DNA of 64,000 nucleotides from Streptomyces noursei (GCF_016917755.1 NZ_CP070326.1:9610001-9674000); one strand, 5' to 3'; counted from the first letter of the stretch, positions 48,002-56,781 are shown. Notes: generated by a model from the sequence alone, not told the origin. Translations and numbers: made by a program.

Positions 48002-48811
48002 ATGTCCCAGCCCGCTCGCCCGCAGTCCTCCGACGCCTCCGACCCGCCCACTCCCGGCACCCGCCGGGCGGCCGCCCAACGCCTCAAAATGCGCCGCGAA
48101 CTGTCGGCCGCCGCCATGGAGCTGTTCGCGACGAAGGGCTACGAGGCGACCACGGTCGACGAGATCGCGGCCGCCGCGGGCGTCGCCCGGCGCACCTTCT
48201 TCCGCCACTTCCGCTCCAAGGAAGAGGCGATCTTCCCCGACCACGACGACACGCTGGTACGCGCCGAGGCGGTCCTGGACGCCGCCCCGCCGCACGAGAA
48301 CCCCCTCGACACGGTCTGCCGCGGCATCAAGGAAGTCATGCGGATGTACGCGTCCGCTCCGGCGGTGTCCGTGGCCCGTTACCGCCTCACCCGCGAGGTA
48401 CCCACCCTCCGGGAGGCCGAGATCGCCTCGGTGGCCCGCTACGAGCGACTGTTCACCCGCTATCTCCTGGGCCACTTCGACGAGGGCGCACACCGCGAGG
48501 GCGACGACGATCCGCTGCTCGCCGAGGTCGCCGCGTCCGCCGTGGTCACCGCGCACAACCACGTGCTGCGCCGCTGGCTGCGGGCCGGCGCGGAGGGCGA
48601 CGTCGAGGCCCAGCTCGACCATGCCTTCGAGATCGTCCGGGAGACCTTCGGCGCGGGGATCGGCGCGGGCCGGGCCGCCACCGGGGAGTCCGCGGCGCCG
48701 GCGACGGTCTCCCGGCAGGGCGAGGTCCTGGTGGCGGTCGCCCGCACGGACGCGCCGCTCGACGAGGTCATGCGCACCATCCGCAAGGCCCTCAAGGATC
48801 AACGGCACTGA
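48002..48811 (+). CDS. TetR family regulator, candidate controller of the ethylmalonyl-CoA genes
   Basis: 269 residues. HTH: RRELSAAAMELFATKGYEAT, TVDEIAAAAGVARRTFFRHF, RSKEEAIFPDHD. The C-terminal ligand domain is about 190 residues, with a conserved Arg/Asp-rich helix pattern (SVARYRLTREVPTLREAEIA) and a long tail that ends ARTDAPLDEVMRTIRKALK. TACCTT lies 6 nt before ATG 48002 and there is no ribosome site, so the transcript looks leaderless; an in-frame ATG at 47984 is less likely. Its place between the 3-hydroxybutyryl-CoA dehydrogenase and the ccr operon makes it the obvious regulator candidate; acyl-CoA is a plausible ligand. This is inference from position. Confidence 0.87.
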   Translation: MSQPARPQSSDASDPPTPGTRRAAAQRLKMRRELSAAAMELFATKGYEATTVDEIAAAAGVARRTFFRHFRSKEEAIFPDHDDTLVRAEAVLDAAPPHENPLDTVCRGIKEVMRMYASAPAVSVARYRLTREVPTLREAEIASVARYERLFTRYLLGHFDEGAHREGDDDPLLAEVAASAVVTAHNHVLRRWLRAGAEGDVEAQLDHAFEIVRETFGAGIGAGRAATGESAAPATVSRQGEVLVAVARTDAPLDEVMRTIRKALKDQRH

Positions 48812-48890
48812 CCCGGCCCGCACCGGCCGCCCCGAGCAAGATCCGCGGAGCGCCTGACGCCCCCGCCCCGCTCGTGCTATCCACGGGAAC

Positions 48891-51386
48891 GTGGAGGACG
48901 CGAGCGGGGCGGGGCCAACTCCGGGCACGCACAACAGGTTCAGTGGCGGGTGGGCGCGGAACGTCTACCAGGCCGACCAGATCTTCATCGGTTCCTCCGG
49001 TGCCGCTCCCGCTCCTTCCACACCCCCCGACTCGCTGCCGCCCCGCCCTACCCGTTTCTACGGACGCCGCGATGCCGTCGCCGTCCTCCTGGAGCGGCTG
49101 ACGCCCGGGCAGCCCAACGAGCCCGTCCAGGTCCTCGCGCTCACCGGCGAGGGCGGAATCGGCAAGTCCGCCCTGATGGCGTTCGTCGCCCATGAGGCAC
49201 AGGCGCTCTTCCCCGGCGGGGTGCTCGCCGAGGACGTGGGCGCGCACAGTGGTCGGACTCCGCTGAGCACCGAGGAACTGCTGCGCAGTTATCTGCGTCA
49301 ATTCGGCATCCCCGACGATCAGTTCGCGCCACACCTGAGCGGCCTGCAGGCCCAGTTCCGCAACACGTTGCGCAAGGCGGCCGGCCCGGTGCTGCTCCTT
49401 CTCGACGACGCCGTGACCGAGGACGACCTCGCCCCGCTGATACCGTCCGACGGCCGCCACCGCCTGCTGGTCACGCTCCGCGCCGCACCCACCGCGGGGG
49501 CGGTCACCGTCCTGCCGCTGGACTCCCTTGCCCCGGAGCACTCCTTGGAGTTGCTGGCGTCCTCGTCCGCCGCCCCGGTGCCGCCGGCCGAGCTCGCCGA
49601 AATCGCCGAGTTGTGCGGCCACCTGCCACTCGCCCTGGACGTCGTGGCGGGCCGGCTGCGGGACCCTTCCGACGGCGCCGGCCGGGTGCTGGCCTCGTTA
49701 CGGCCGCCGGATCAACGGCTGGAGGAACTCAAGCCTGTCCTGAGGGCGTTCACCGCCTCATACGAGGCACTGGGCGCCGAGGACCGGCGGATGCTGTGCC
49801 ATCTGGGCTTGCACCCCGGTACCCGGATCGACGCCGGGTCCGCCGCAGCCCTGGCCGGCGTCCCGGAGGCCGACGCCGACCGTGCGCTGCGCCGCCTCGC
49901 CCGGGCGCACCTGCTCCGCCCCGCCGGACCGGAGGGCCGGGTCCGCTTCCACGACCTGCTTCGGCTCTACGCAGGCGAACTGGCCGCCGGAGAAGCGGAG
50001 TCCGCCCGTTCGGCGGCGCTGGGGCGGCTGCTGGACCACTACGGACGGTGCGCCGCCGAAGCCGACGACGGCTGGTTCCTCCAGGAACGGTCGACGCTGA
50101 CGGCCGCGCTGGAACAAGCCGTGGAACACGGGCTGCACCGACAGGTGGGGCCGGTCGCGGGACCGTTGGGGAACTCGCTCGGCCGCCGCGGCCGAGCAGT
50201 GGACGCGCTGATCGCCCTCCGATATGGAGCACTGGCCGCGCAGCTGCGCGGGGATGCCGGCCAGGAAGCGGAGCTACTGCGGGAGATGCGGCACCAGTAC
50301 CGCGCGGTGGGACGGCCGGCAGAGGCCGCGGCTTGCCAGGAGCCAGGCCATCTGGCACGAATCCGGGCCGGCATGCGATCTGCCGAGCTCGACGACGACC
50401 TGGGGGAACAGGCGGCGGAGCGGGAAGACTTCGCGGGGGCCGCGCACCACCTCGGGCGAGCGACGGCTCGGTGGTCACGTCACGGCGACGGGCAGCGGGC
50501 CGCAGCGTCCCTGAGTGCCTTGGGGGACGCGTTGGCGCAGCTGGGGCAGTCGGACGAAGCGGTGGAGTTGTACTGGTCGGCGATGGTGATGTCCGAGGCG
50601 ACGGGAAACGCCACGGTCGAGGCAAGGACGTGCCTGAAGCTCGCCCCCCTTGCCGCCACGCACGCCGACCGCCTGGAACTGAGCGAGCGCGGCCTGCGCT
50701 CGGCGCGCGAGGCCAAGGATGCCCGCATCACGGTCGAAGCGCTGGTCCTGGCCTCCACCACGCTGATCGAGTCGGGTCAGCTGGCGGAGGCTGCACCCCT
50801 GTTGCACGAGGCCCTCGGCCTGGCCGACGAGAACCAGCTTCCGTTGCTCCACGACGCGCTGCTCGAAAGAGAGCTGGAGCGACGGAAACTGGCTGCGGAC
50901 GAGAAGGGCGTGCGAGAGCTGGCAGCCCGCAGGAACAAGTCCGGCCCGCCGTCTCCGCCCGAGGTCCCCCCTCCCCCCATCGACCACGCTTCGCGCCACG
51001 TCCGTCCGGTACTCGTCCGGCTCTTCGCGCTCCCGCTCTGTGCCGCTCTGTGGGCCACCGGGTGCCTCGCGGTGGTGGTGCCCGGAGGCAGGCCAGGCGC
51101 CGTCGCCCTATGCCTGACGCAGCTGGCGCTGGCCGGAGTCACCGCATGGGCCGCCCGGCGGGTGTGGCTGCGCGACCAGGGCAGACGGCTGGGTGATCTC
51201 ATCGCGCTCATGGCTCACCGGTGGCACGCAGTGGCGGCCGCCGGCCTGCTCCCCTTGGGGGCCCGGGCCGGCACACAGTGGGCCGCTGCCGGCTCCGTGG
51301 CCCTGCTGGCACTGCACTCCACCGCGCAACTGTGGCCGGCGTTCCGGACCCGGCGGCTCCGCCTGCGTCGCCCGGGATCCGCCTGA
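48891..51386 (+). CDS. STAND/NB-ARC ATPase with TPR-like repeats and C-terminal membrane helices
   Basis: 831 residues. A short N-terminal THNRFSGGWARNVYQADQIF tag, common on actinobacterial NB-ARC proteins, precedes an NTPase domain: VLALTGEGGIGKSALMAFVA (Walker A), VLLLLDDAVTEDDL (Walker B), LLVTLRA (sensor 1), GHLPLALDVVAGRLRD (GLPL). A winged-helix (DRALRRLARAHLLRPAGPEG) is followed by TPR-like helices (about residues 480-690). The last 130 residues hold about four hydrophobic segments (VRLFALPLCAALWATGCLAV, ...). STAND proteins switch on ligand binding and serve in regulation or anti-phage defence; membrane tethering suggests signalling or effector action at the membrane. The start is GTG 48891. 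It is not an obvious pathway enzyme. Confidence 0.78.
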   Translation: MEDASGAGPTPGTHNRFSGGWARNVYQADQIFIGSSGAAPAPSTPPDSLPPRPTRFYGRRDAVAVLLERLTPGQPNEPVQVLALTGEGGIGKSALMAFVAHEAQALFPGGVLAEDVGAHSGRTPLSTEELLRSYLRQFGIPDDQFAPHLSGLQAQFRNTLRKAAGPVLLLLDDAVTEDDLAPLIPSDGRHRLLVTLRAAPTAGAVTVLPLDSLAPEHSLELLASSSAAPVPPAELAEIAELCGHLPLALDVVAGRLRDPSDGAGRVLASLRPPDQRLEELKPVLRAFTASYEALGAEDRRMLCHLGLHPGTRIDAGSAAALAGVPEADADRALRRLARAHLLRPAGPEGRVRFHDLLRLYAGELAAGEAESARSAALGRLLDHYGRCAAEADDGWFLQERSTLTAALEQAVEHGLHRQVGPVAGPLGNSLGRRGRAVDALIALRYGALAAQLRGDAGQEAELLREMRHQYRAVGRPAEAAACQEPGHLARIRAGMRSAELDDDLGEQAAEREDFAGAAHHLGRATARWSRHGDGQRAAASLSALGDALAQLGQSDEAVELYWSAMVMSEATGNATVEARTCLKLAPLAATHADRLELSERGLRSAREAKDARITVEALVLASTTLIESGQLAEAAPLLHEALGLADENQLPLLHDALLERELERRKLAADEKGVRELAARRNKSGPPSPPEVPPPPIDHASRHVRPVLVRLFALPLCAALWATGCLAVVVPGGRPGAVALCLTQLALAGVTAWAARRVWLRDQGRRLGDLIALMAHRWHAVAAAGLLPLGARAGTQWAAAGSVALLALHSTAQLWPAFRTRRLRLRRPGSA

Positions 51387-51522
51387 CGCCTCACCCGAAT
51401 GGCGTAATCGGCCCTGCGCACACCACCCGCGCACAACCCACCACGCACCGGAACGAACCCTCCCCCCATCGGCCCACCCGTTGCTCATGCGTGCCGACCA
51501 AATGACATCTGAGAGAAATTCT
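51387..51522. other. spacer before the ccr promoter
   Basis: 136 bp between the STAND ATPase stop and the first ccr operator. I see no terminator hairpin and no coding frame; the last 40 bp become AT-richer towards the promoter. Confidence 0.4.
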
Positions 51523-51565
51523 TGGCACTCAGTGTCTTGTCGGCTGGCACGCGGTGTCATACGTT
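51523..51565 (+). promoter_or_regulatory. ccr operon promoter with two tandem TGGCAC operators
   Basis: -35 TTGTCG (51537-51542) and -10 TACGTT (51560-51565) are separated by exactly 17 bp. Operator 1, TGGCACTCAGTGTCT (51523-51537), abuts the -35. Operator 2, TGGCACGCGGTGTCA (51545-51559), fills the spacer. Their starts are 22 bp apart, two helical turns. Both match the perfect palindrome found before the CoA-transferase gene (24862-24876). The predicted leader to GTG 51805 is about 230 nt, unusually long, with no structure that I can name. Confidence 0.68.
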
Positions 51566-51804
51566 GGGGGTGTCCGGGCGGCCGGCGCACCCATCCAACC
51601 GTGGGCGTGCCGACTGTCCCCGCAATCACTTTGTGCGCCCGGACGCCTGCGTCACAGGCACTCCCCCCAGCCACCGCCGGGGGTACCCCAAACCGCGCCC
51701 ACCCGCGCAATGCCGAGCACCACCGGCCGAACCGACGGCACCTCCTCGCACCACCCCCGACGTTCCCTCAAGCCGTTCCATACGTGCTTCGCCGGAGGCA
51801 TACC

Positions 51805-53250
51805 GTGAACCACATACTCGATGCGATCCTCGCGCCGGACAGTACGCGCGAAGACTTCGCCGCCCTTCCCCTCCCCGAGTCGTACCGCGCGGTCACCGTG
51901 CACAAGGACGAGGTCGAGATGTTCGCCGGCCTGTCCACCCGAGAGAAGGACCCGCGCAAATCGCTGCACGTCGAGGACGTGCCGGTGCCCGAACTCGGGC
52001 CGGGCGAGGCGCTGGTGGCCGTGATGGCCTCTTCGGTGAACTACAACTCGGTCTGGACCTCGATCTTCGAGCCGATGTCGACCTTCGGCTTCCTGGAGCG
52101 CTACGGGCGGCTCTCGCCGCTCGCCAAGCGCCACGACCTGCCGTACCACGTCATCGGCTCGGACCTGGCCGGCGTGGTGCTGCGCACCGGCCCCGGCGTC
52201 AACGCCTGGCACCCCGGCGACGAGGTCGTCGCGCACTGCCTCTCGGTGGAGCTGGAGTCCTCCGACGGCCACAACGACACCATGCTCGACCCCGAGCAGC
52301 GGATCTGGGGCTTCGAGACCAACTTCGGTGGCCTGGCGGAGATCGCGCTGGTCAAGTCGAACCAGCTGATGCCCAAGCCCCAGCACCTGAGCTGGGAGGA
52401 GGCGGCGGCGCCGGGTCTGGTCAACTCCACCGCGTACCGGCAGCTGGTCTCGCAGAACGGCGCGGCGATGAAGCAGGGCGACAACGTCCTGATCTGGGGC
52501 GCCAGCGGTGGCCTCGGCTCGTACGCGACCCAGTTCGCGCTGGCCGGCGGCGCCAACCCGATCTGTGTGGTCTCCAGCGACCAGAAGGCGGAGATCTGCC
52601 GGAAGATGGGCGCCGAGGCGATCATCGACCGCAATGCCGAGGGGTACAAGTTCTGGAAGGACGAGCAGAACCAGGACCCCCGGGAGTGGAAGCGCTTCGG
52701 CAAGCGGATCCGCGAGCTGACCGGCGGCGAGGACGTGGACATCGTCTTCGAGCACCCGGGCCGGGAGACCTTCGGCGCCTCGGTGTACGTCACCCGTAAG
52801 GGCGGCACCATCGTCACCTGTGCCTCGACCTCCGGCTACCAGCACGAGTACGACAACCGCTACCTGTGGATGTCGCTGAAGCGGATCGTCGGCTCGCACT
52901 TCGCCAACTACCGGGAGGCGTGGGAGGCCAACCGGCTGATTGCCAAGGGCAAGATCCACCCGACGCTCTCGAAGACGTACCGCCTGGAGGACACTGGCCA
53001 GGCCGCCCACGACGTGCACCGCAACCTCCACCAGGGCAAGGTCGGCGTGCTGTGCCTGGCCCCCGAGGAGGGCATGGGGGTACGCGACGAGGAGAAGCGC
53101 GCGAAGCACATCGACGCGATCAACCTGTTCCGCGACGCGCCAGCGGAGCGGACCGACAAGGCCAGCCGCGACGCGCCAGCGGAGCGGACCAACAAGGCCA
53201 GCCGCGACACCGCGGCGCCGCACGCCGGCGCGCCGGACCGGAACGCCTGA
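51805..53250 (+). CDS. ccr: crotonyl-CoA carboxylase/reductase
   Basis: 481 residues. This MDR-fold enzyme reductively carboxylates crotonyl-CoA with NADPH and CO2 to (2S)-ethylmalonyl-CoA. Nucleotide motif GASGGLGSYATQFALAGGAN. The four CO2-pocket residues described for the Kitasatospora enzyme fall at identical numbers here: Asn81 (SSVNYNSVW), Phe170-Glu171 (IWGFETNFGG) and His365 (IVGSHFANYR). That shows a carboxylating, not merely reducing, enzyme, and supports GTG 51805 (GGAGG 8 nt upstream) as start. The extreme C-terminal tail carries a 36-bp duplication. First gene of ccr-ecm-mcl-mch-msd; its stop codon overlaps the next gene's ribosome site region. Confidence 0.97.
   Translation: MNHILDAILAPDSTREDFAALPLPESYRAVTVHKDEVEMFAGLSTREKDPRKSLHVEDVPVPELGPGEALVAVMASSVNYNSVWTSIFEPMSTFGFLERYGRLSPLAKRHDLPYHVIGSDLAGVVLRTGPGVNAWHPGDEVVAHCLSVELESSDGHNDTMLDPEQRIWGFETNFGGLAEIALVKSNQLMPKPQHLSWEEAAAPGLVNSTAYRQLVSQNGAAMKQGDNVLIWGASGGLGSYATQFALAGGANPICVVSSDQKAEICRKMGAEAIIDRNAEGYKFWKDEQNQDPREWKRFGKRIRELTGGEDVDIVFEHPGRETFGASVYVTRKGGTIVTCASTSGYQHEYDNRYLWMSLKRIVGSHFANYREAWEANRLIAKGKIHPTLSKTYRLEDTGQAAHDVHRNLHQGKVGVLCLAPEEGMGVRDEEKRAKHIDAINLFRDAPAERTDKASRDAPAERTNKASRDTAAPHAGAPDRNA
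53131..53202. repeat. 36-bp tandem duplication in the ccr 3' end
   Basis: Two adjacent 36-bp units (53131-53166 and 53167-53202) differ at one base and begin again with CGCGAC. They encode RDAPAERTDKAS and RDAPAERTNKAS in the C-terminal tail of the reductase. In-frame, outside the catalytic domain, probably tolerated slippage. Confidence 0.85.
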
Positions 53251-53263
53251 GGATCGGGACTAC

Positions 53264-55285
53264 ATGACTGAGCGTCAGAAGGATCGTCCGTGGCTGATGC
53301 GGACGTACGCCGGGCACTCCACCGCCGAGGCGTCCAACGAGCTGTACCGGCGCAACCTCGCCAAGGGCCAGACCGGCCTGTCGGTCGCGTTCGACCTCCC
53401 GACGCAGACCGGATACGACCCCGACCACGTCCTGGCCCGCGGCGAGGTCGGCCGGGTCGGGGTCCCGGTGTCCCACCTCGGTGACATGCGACGCCTGTTC
53501 CAGGACATCCCGCTGGAGCAGATGAACACCTCGATGACCATCAACGCCACCGCCATGTGGCTGCTGGCGCTCTACCAGGTGGTCGCAGAGGAGCAAGGTC
53601 TCGACGAGGAGGCCATCGCCAAACTGTCGGGCACCACGCAGAACGACATCGTGAAGGAGTACCTCTCGCGCGGGACGCACGTCTTCCCGCCGGGCCCTTC
53701 GCTGCGGCTGACCACGGACATGATCACGTACACGGTCAACCACATCCCCAAGTGGAACCCGATCAACATCTGCAGCTACCACCTGCAGGAGGCGGGCGCC
53801 ACGCCGGTGCAGGAGATCTCGTACGCGATGTCCACCGCGATCGCCGTGCTCGACGCGGTGTTCGCCTCCGGCCAGGTGCCCGACGAGCGGCGGGGCGATG
53901 TCGTGGCCCGGATCTCGTTCTTCGTGAACGCGGGCGTCCGCTTCGTCGAGGAGATGTGCAAGATGCGCGCCTTCGGCCGCATCTGGGACAAGATCACCCG
54001 CGAGCGCTACGGCATCGAGGACCCCAAGCAGCGCCGCTTCCGCTACGGCGTCCAGGTCAACTCCCTGGGGCTGACCGAGGCGCAGCCGGAGAACAACGTC
54101 CAGCGGATAGTCCTGGAGATGCTGGCCGTCACGCTCTCCAAGGACGCCCGCGCCCGCGCCGTCCAACTTCCCGCGTGGAACGAGGCGTTGGGGCTGCCCC
54201 GCCCCTGGGACCAGCAGTGGTCGCTGCGCATCCAGCAGGTCCTCGCGCACGAGTCGGACCTGCTGGAGTACGAGGACATCTTCGCCGGGTCGCACGTCAT
54301 CGAGGCCAAGGTGGACGCCCTGGTGACCGACTGCCTGGCCGAGATCGACCGGATCCAGGAGATGGGCGGCGCGATGGCGGCCGTGGAGTCCGGCTACCTG
54401 AAGTCGCAGTTGGTGTCGGCGCACGCCGAGCGGCGGGCCCGGATCGAGTCCGGCGAGGAGAAGATCGTCGGCGTCAACTGCTTCGAGGGCACCGAGCCCA
54501 ATCCGCTGACCGCCGACCTGGACACCGCGATCATGACGGTGGACCCGGCCAACGAGGACCGCGTCGTACGGTCCCTGCACGACTGGCGGGACAACCGCGA
54601 CGAGGTGCGGGCCCAGGACGCGCTCTCGGCCCTGAAGAAGGCCGCGGCGGGCGACACCAACCTCTTCCCGGCGACGCTGGAGTGCGCCCGGGCCGGGGTG
54701 ACGACCGGTGAGTGGGCCTGGGCGCTGCGGGACGTCTTCGGCGAGTTCCGGGCTCCCACCGGCGTCTCGGGCGCGCCGGTCGCGGTGACCGCGGAGACCG
54801 GCTCGCCGCTCGCCGTGGTCCGCGAGAAGGTCGCCAGGACCGCGGCCGATCTGGGCGGCGGCCGACTGCGGCTGCTGGTCGGCAAGCCCGGTCTGGACGG
54901 GCACAGCAACGGCGCCGAGCAGATCGCCGTGCGGGCCAGGGACGCCGGCTTCGAGGTGGTCTACCAGGGCATCCGGCTCACCCCGGAGCAGATCGTGGCG
55001 GCGGCGGTCGCGGAGGACGTGCACTGCGTGGGGCTGTCGATCCTGTCGGGGTCGCACGCCGCGCTGGTGCCGGACGTGCTGGAGCGGCTGCGTCGCGCCG
55101 GGGCCCCCGACCTGCCGGTCATCGTCGGCGGCATCATCCCGTCCGCGGACGCCGCGGAGCTGCGCCGGGCCGGCGTCGCCGCCGTCTTCACCCCGAAGGA
55201 CTTCGGGATCACGGAGATCATCGGCCGTATCGTCGACGAGATCCGCACCGCGAACAAACTCGACCCCCTGGAGGTCCCCGCATGA
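53264..55285 (+). CDS. ecm: ethylmalonyl-CoA mutase (MeaA-type, B12-dependent)
   Basis: 673 residues. An N-terminal mutase barrel (WLMRTYAGHSTAEASNELYR, GLSVAFDLPTQTGYDPDH, RGTHVFPPGPSLRLTTDMIT) is fused to a C-terminal cobalamin-binding domain with the DxHxxG motif in VGKPGLDGHSNGAEQIA, then GLSILSGSHAALVPDVL and VIVGGIIPSADA. It isomerises (2R)-ethylmalonyl-CoA to (2S)-methylsuccinyl-CoA. Gene order directly after ccr and the TYAGHST-type start distinguish it from methylmalonyl-CoA mutase. ATG 53264 has GAGGA about 10 nt upstream, lying across the ccr stop. Its ATGA overlap with mcl shows translational coupling. The epimerase needed between Ccr and Ecm is not in the window. Confidence 0.95.
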   Translation: MTERQKDRPWLMRTYAGHSTAEASNELYRRNLAKGQTGLSVAFDLPTQTGYDPDHVLARGEVGRVGVPVSHLGDMRRLFQDIPLEQMNTSMTINATAMWLLALYQVVAEEQGLDEEAIAKLSGTTQNDIVKEYLSRGTHVFPPGPSLRLTTDMITYTVNHIPKWNPINICSYHLQEAGATPVQEISYAMSTAIAVLDAVFASGQVPDERRGDVVARISFFVNAGVRFVEEMCKMRAFGRIWDKITRERYGIEDPKQRRFRYGVQVNSLGLTEAQPENNVQRIVLEMLAVTLSKDARARAVQLPAWNEALGLPRPWDQQWSLRIQQVLAHESDLLEYEDIFAGSHVIEAKVDALVTDCLAEIDRIQEMGGAMAAVESGYLKSQLVSAHAERRARIESGEEKIVGVNCFEGTEPNPLTADLDTAIMTVDPANEDRVVRSLHDWRDNRDEVRAQDALSALKKAAAGDTNLFPATLECARAGVTTGEWAWALRDVFGEFRAPTGVSGAPVAVTAETGSPLAVVREKVARTAADLGGGRLRLLVGKPGLDGHSNGAEQIAVRARDAGFEVVYQGIRLTPEQIVAAAVAEDVHCVGLSILSGSHAALVPDVLERLRRAGAPDLPVIVGGIIPSADAAELRRAGVAAVFTPKDFGITEIIGRIVDEIRTANKLDPLEVPA

Positions 55286-56247
55286 GTGCGCCCGTGCAGC
55301 GGCTGCGTCCGCGCCGTTCGTGTCTGGCGGTGCCGGGCAGCAACCCCCGCTTCCTGGAGAAGGCCCAGGGCCTGCCGGCCGACCAGGTCTTCCTGGACCT
55401 GGAGGACGCCTGCGCGCCGCTGGCCAAGCCGGAGGCCCGGCACACCATCGTCAAGTTCCTCAACGAGGGCGACTGGACGGGCAAGACGCGGGTGGTGCGG
55501 GTCAACGACTGGACCACCGAGTGGACCTACCGGGACGTCGTCACCGTCGTCGAGGGCGCCGGCCCGAACCTCGACTGCATCATGCTGCCGAAGGTGCAGG
55601 ACGCCGCGCAGGTGACCGCCCTGGACCTGCTGCTGACCCAGATCGAGAAGACCATGGGCTTCGAGGTCGGCCGGATCGGCATCGAGGCGCAGATCGAGAA
55701 CGCCAAGGGCCTGGTGAACGTCGACGCGATCGCCGCCGCCTCGCCCCGCCTGGAGACCATCATCTTCGGTCCGGCGGACTTCATGGCGTCCATCAACATG
55801 AAGTCCCTGGTGGTCGGCGAGCAGCCGCCCGGCTACCCGGCGGACGCCTACCACTACATCCTGATGCGGATCCTGATGGCGGCCCGCACGCACAACCTCC
55901 AGGCCATCGACGGCCCCTATCTCCAGATCAAGAACGTGGACGGGTTCCGCGAGGTGGCCGGCCGGGCGGCCGCGCTGGGCTTCGACGGCAAGTGGGTGCT
56001 GCACCCGGGCCAGGTGGAGGCCGCCAACGAGGTGTTCTCGCCGTCCCAGGAGGACTACGACCACGCCGAGCTGATCCTCGACGCCTACGAATGGTGCACG
56101 TCCGAGGCGGGCGGGAAGAAGGGTTCGGCGATGCTCGGCGACGAGATGATCGACGAGGCGAGCCGCAAAATGGCGCTGGTCATCGCCGGAAAGGGCCGGG
56201 CAGCCGGCATGGCCCGTACCACCACTTTCGAAGCCCCGGAGGCATGA
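55282..56247 (+). CDS. mcl: HpcH/HpaI-type lyase, probable beta-methylmalyl-CoA/malyl-CoA lyase
   Basis: 321 residues of the citrate lyase beta-like family: RRSCLAVPGSNPRFLEKAQG, DQVFLDLEDACAPLAKPEAR (acidic Mg ligands LEDA), RVVRVNDWTTEWTYRDVVTV, IGIEAQIENAKGLVNVDAIA (catalytic Glu), IIFGPADFMASI (Asp), WVLHPGQVEAANEVF. In the ethylmalonyl-CoA pathway it cleaves (2R,3S)-beta-methylmalyl-CoA to glyoxylate and propionyl-CoA. ATG 55282 overlaps the ecm stop, and its own stop overlaps the next ATG, so ecm-mcl-mch are translated as a chain. Substrate assignment comes from operon context rather than sequence alone. Confidence 0.9.
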   Translation: MSAPVQRLRPRRSCLAVPGSNPRFLEKAQGLPADQVFLDLEDACAPLAKPEARHTIVKFLNEGDWTGKTRVVRVNDWTTEWTYRDVVTVVEGAGPNLDCIMLPKVQDAAQVTALDLLLTQIEKTMGFEVGRIGIEAQIENAKGLVNVDAIAAASPRLETIIFGPADFMASINMKSLVVGEQPPGYPADAYHYILMRILMAARTHNLQAIDGPYLQIKNVDGFREVAGRAAALGFDGKWVLHPGQVEAANEVFSPSQEDYDHAELILDAYEWCTSEAGGKKGSAMLGDEMIDEASRKMALVIAGKGRAAGMARTTTFEAPEA

Positions 56248-56777
56248 GCACGATGCAGTTCGGCCGCACCTACGAAGAGTTCACCGTCGGCGATGTGTAC
56301 AAGCACTGGCCGGGAAAGACGGTGACCGAATACGACGACCACCTCTTCTGCCTGCTGACCATGAACCACCATCCGCTGCACATGGACAGCAACTACGCCG
56401 AGCGGACCACCGATTTCGGGAAGAACGTGGTCGTCGGCAATTACATCTACTCCCTGTTGCTGGGCATGTCGGTGCCGGACGTCTCCGGAAAGGCCATCGC
56501 CAATCTGGAGATCGAGTCGCTGAAGCACGTGGCGCCGACGTTCCACGGCGACACGCTCTACGGCGAGACCACCGTGCTCGACAAGACGCCGTCGAAGTCC
56601 AAGTCCGACCGCGGCATCGTCCACGTCGAGACCAAGGGCTACAAGCAGGACGGGACCCTGGTCTGCGTCTTCCGGCGCAAGGTGATGGTTCCCACCGCCA
56701 CGTACATCGAGGAGCGCGGCGGCGAGCAGCCCGGCCGCCCCGAGCTCAAGGCCCCCGCGGCCCGGAAGGAGAAGTGA
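56244..56777 (+). CDS. mch: MaoC-type dehydratase, probable mesaconyl-CoA hydratase
   Basis: 177 residues with the MaoC hot-dog fold: FGRTYEEFTVGDVYKHWPGK, DDHLFCLLTMNHHPLHMDSN (the Asp/His hydratase-2 motif region), VVVGNYIYSLLLGMSVPDVS, NLEIESLKHVAPTFHGDTLY. It would hydrate mesaconyl-CoA to beta-methylmalyl-CoA for the adjacent lyase. Single-hot-dog length is short against proteobacterial mesaconyl-CoA hydratases, which are longer as I recall, but the operon position is decisive. ATG overlaps the mcl stop (ATGA), and the acyl-CoA dehydrogenase gene follows after 4 nt. Lys-rich C-terminal tail. Confidence 0.88.
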   Translation: MSTMQFGRTYEEFTVGDVYKHWPGKTVTEYDDHLFCLLTMNHHPLHMDSNYAERTTDFGKNVVVGNYIYSLLLGMSVPDVSGKAIANLEIESLKHVAPTFHGDTLYGETTVLDKTPSKSKSDRGIVHVETKGYKQDGTLVCVFRRKVMVPTATYIEERGGEQPGRPELKAPAARKEK

Positions 56778-56781
56778 CCTG

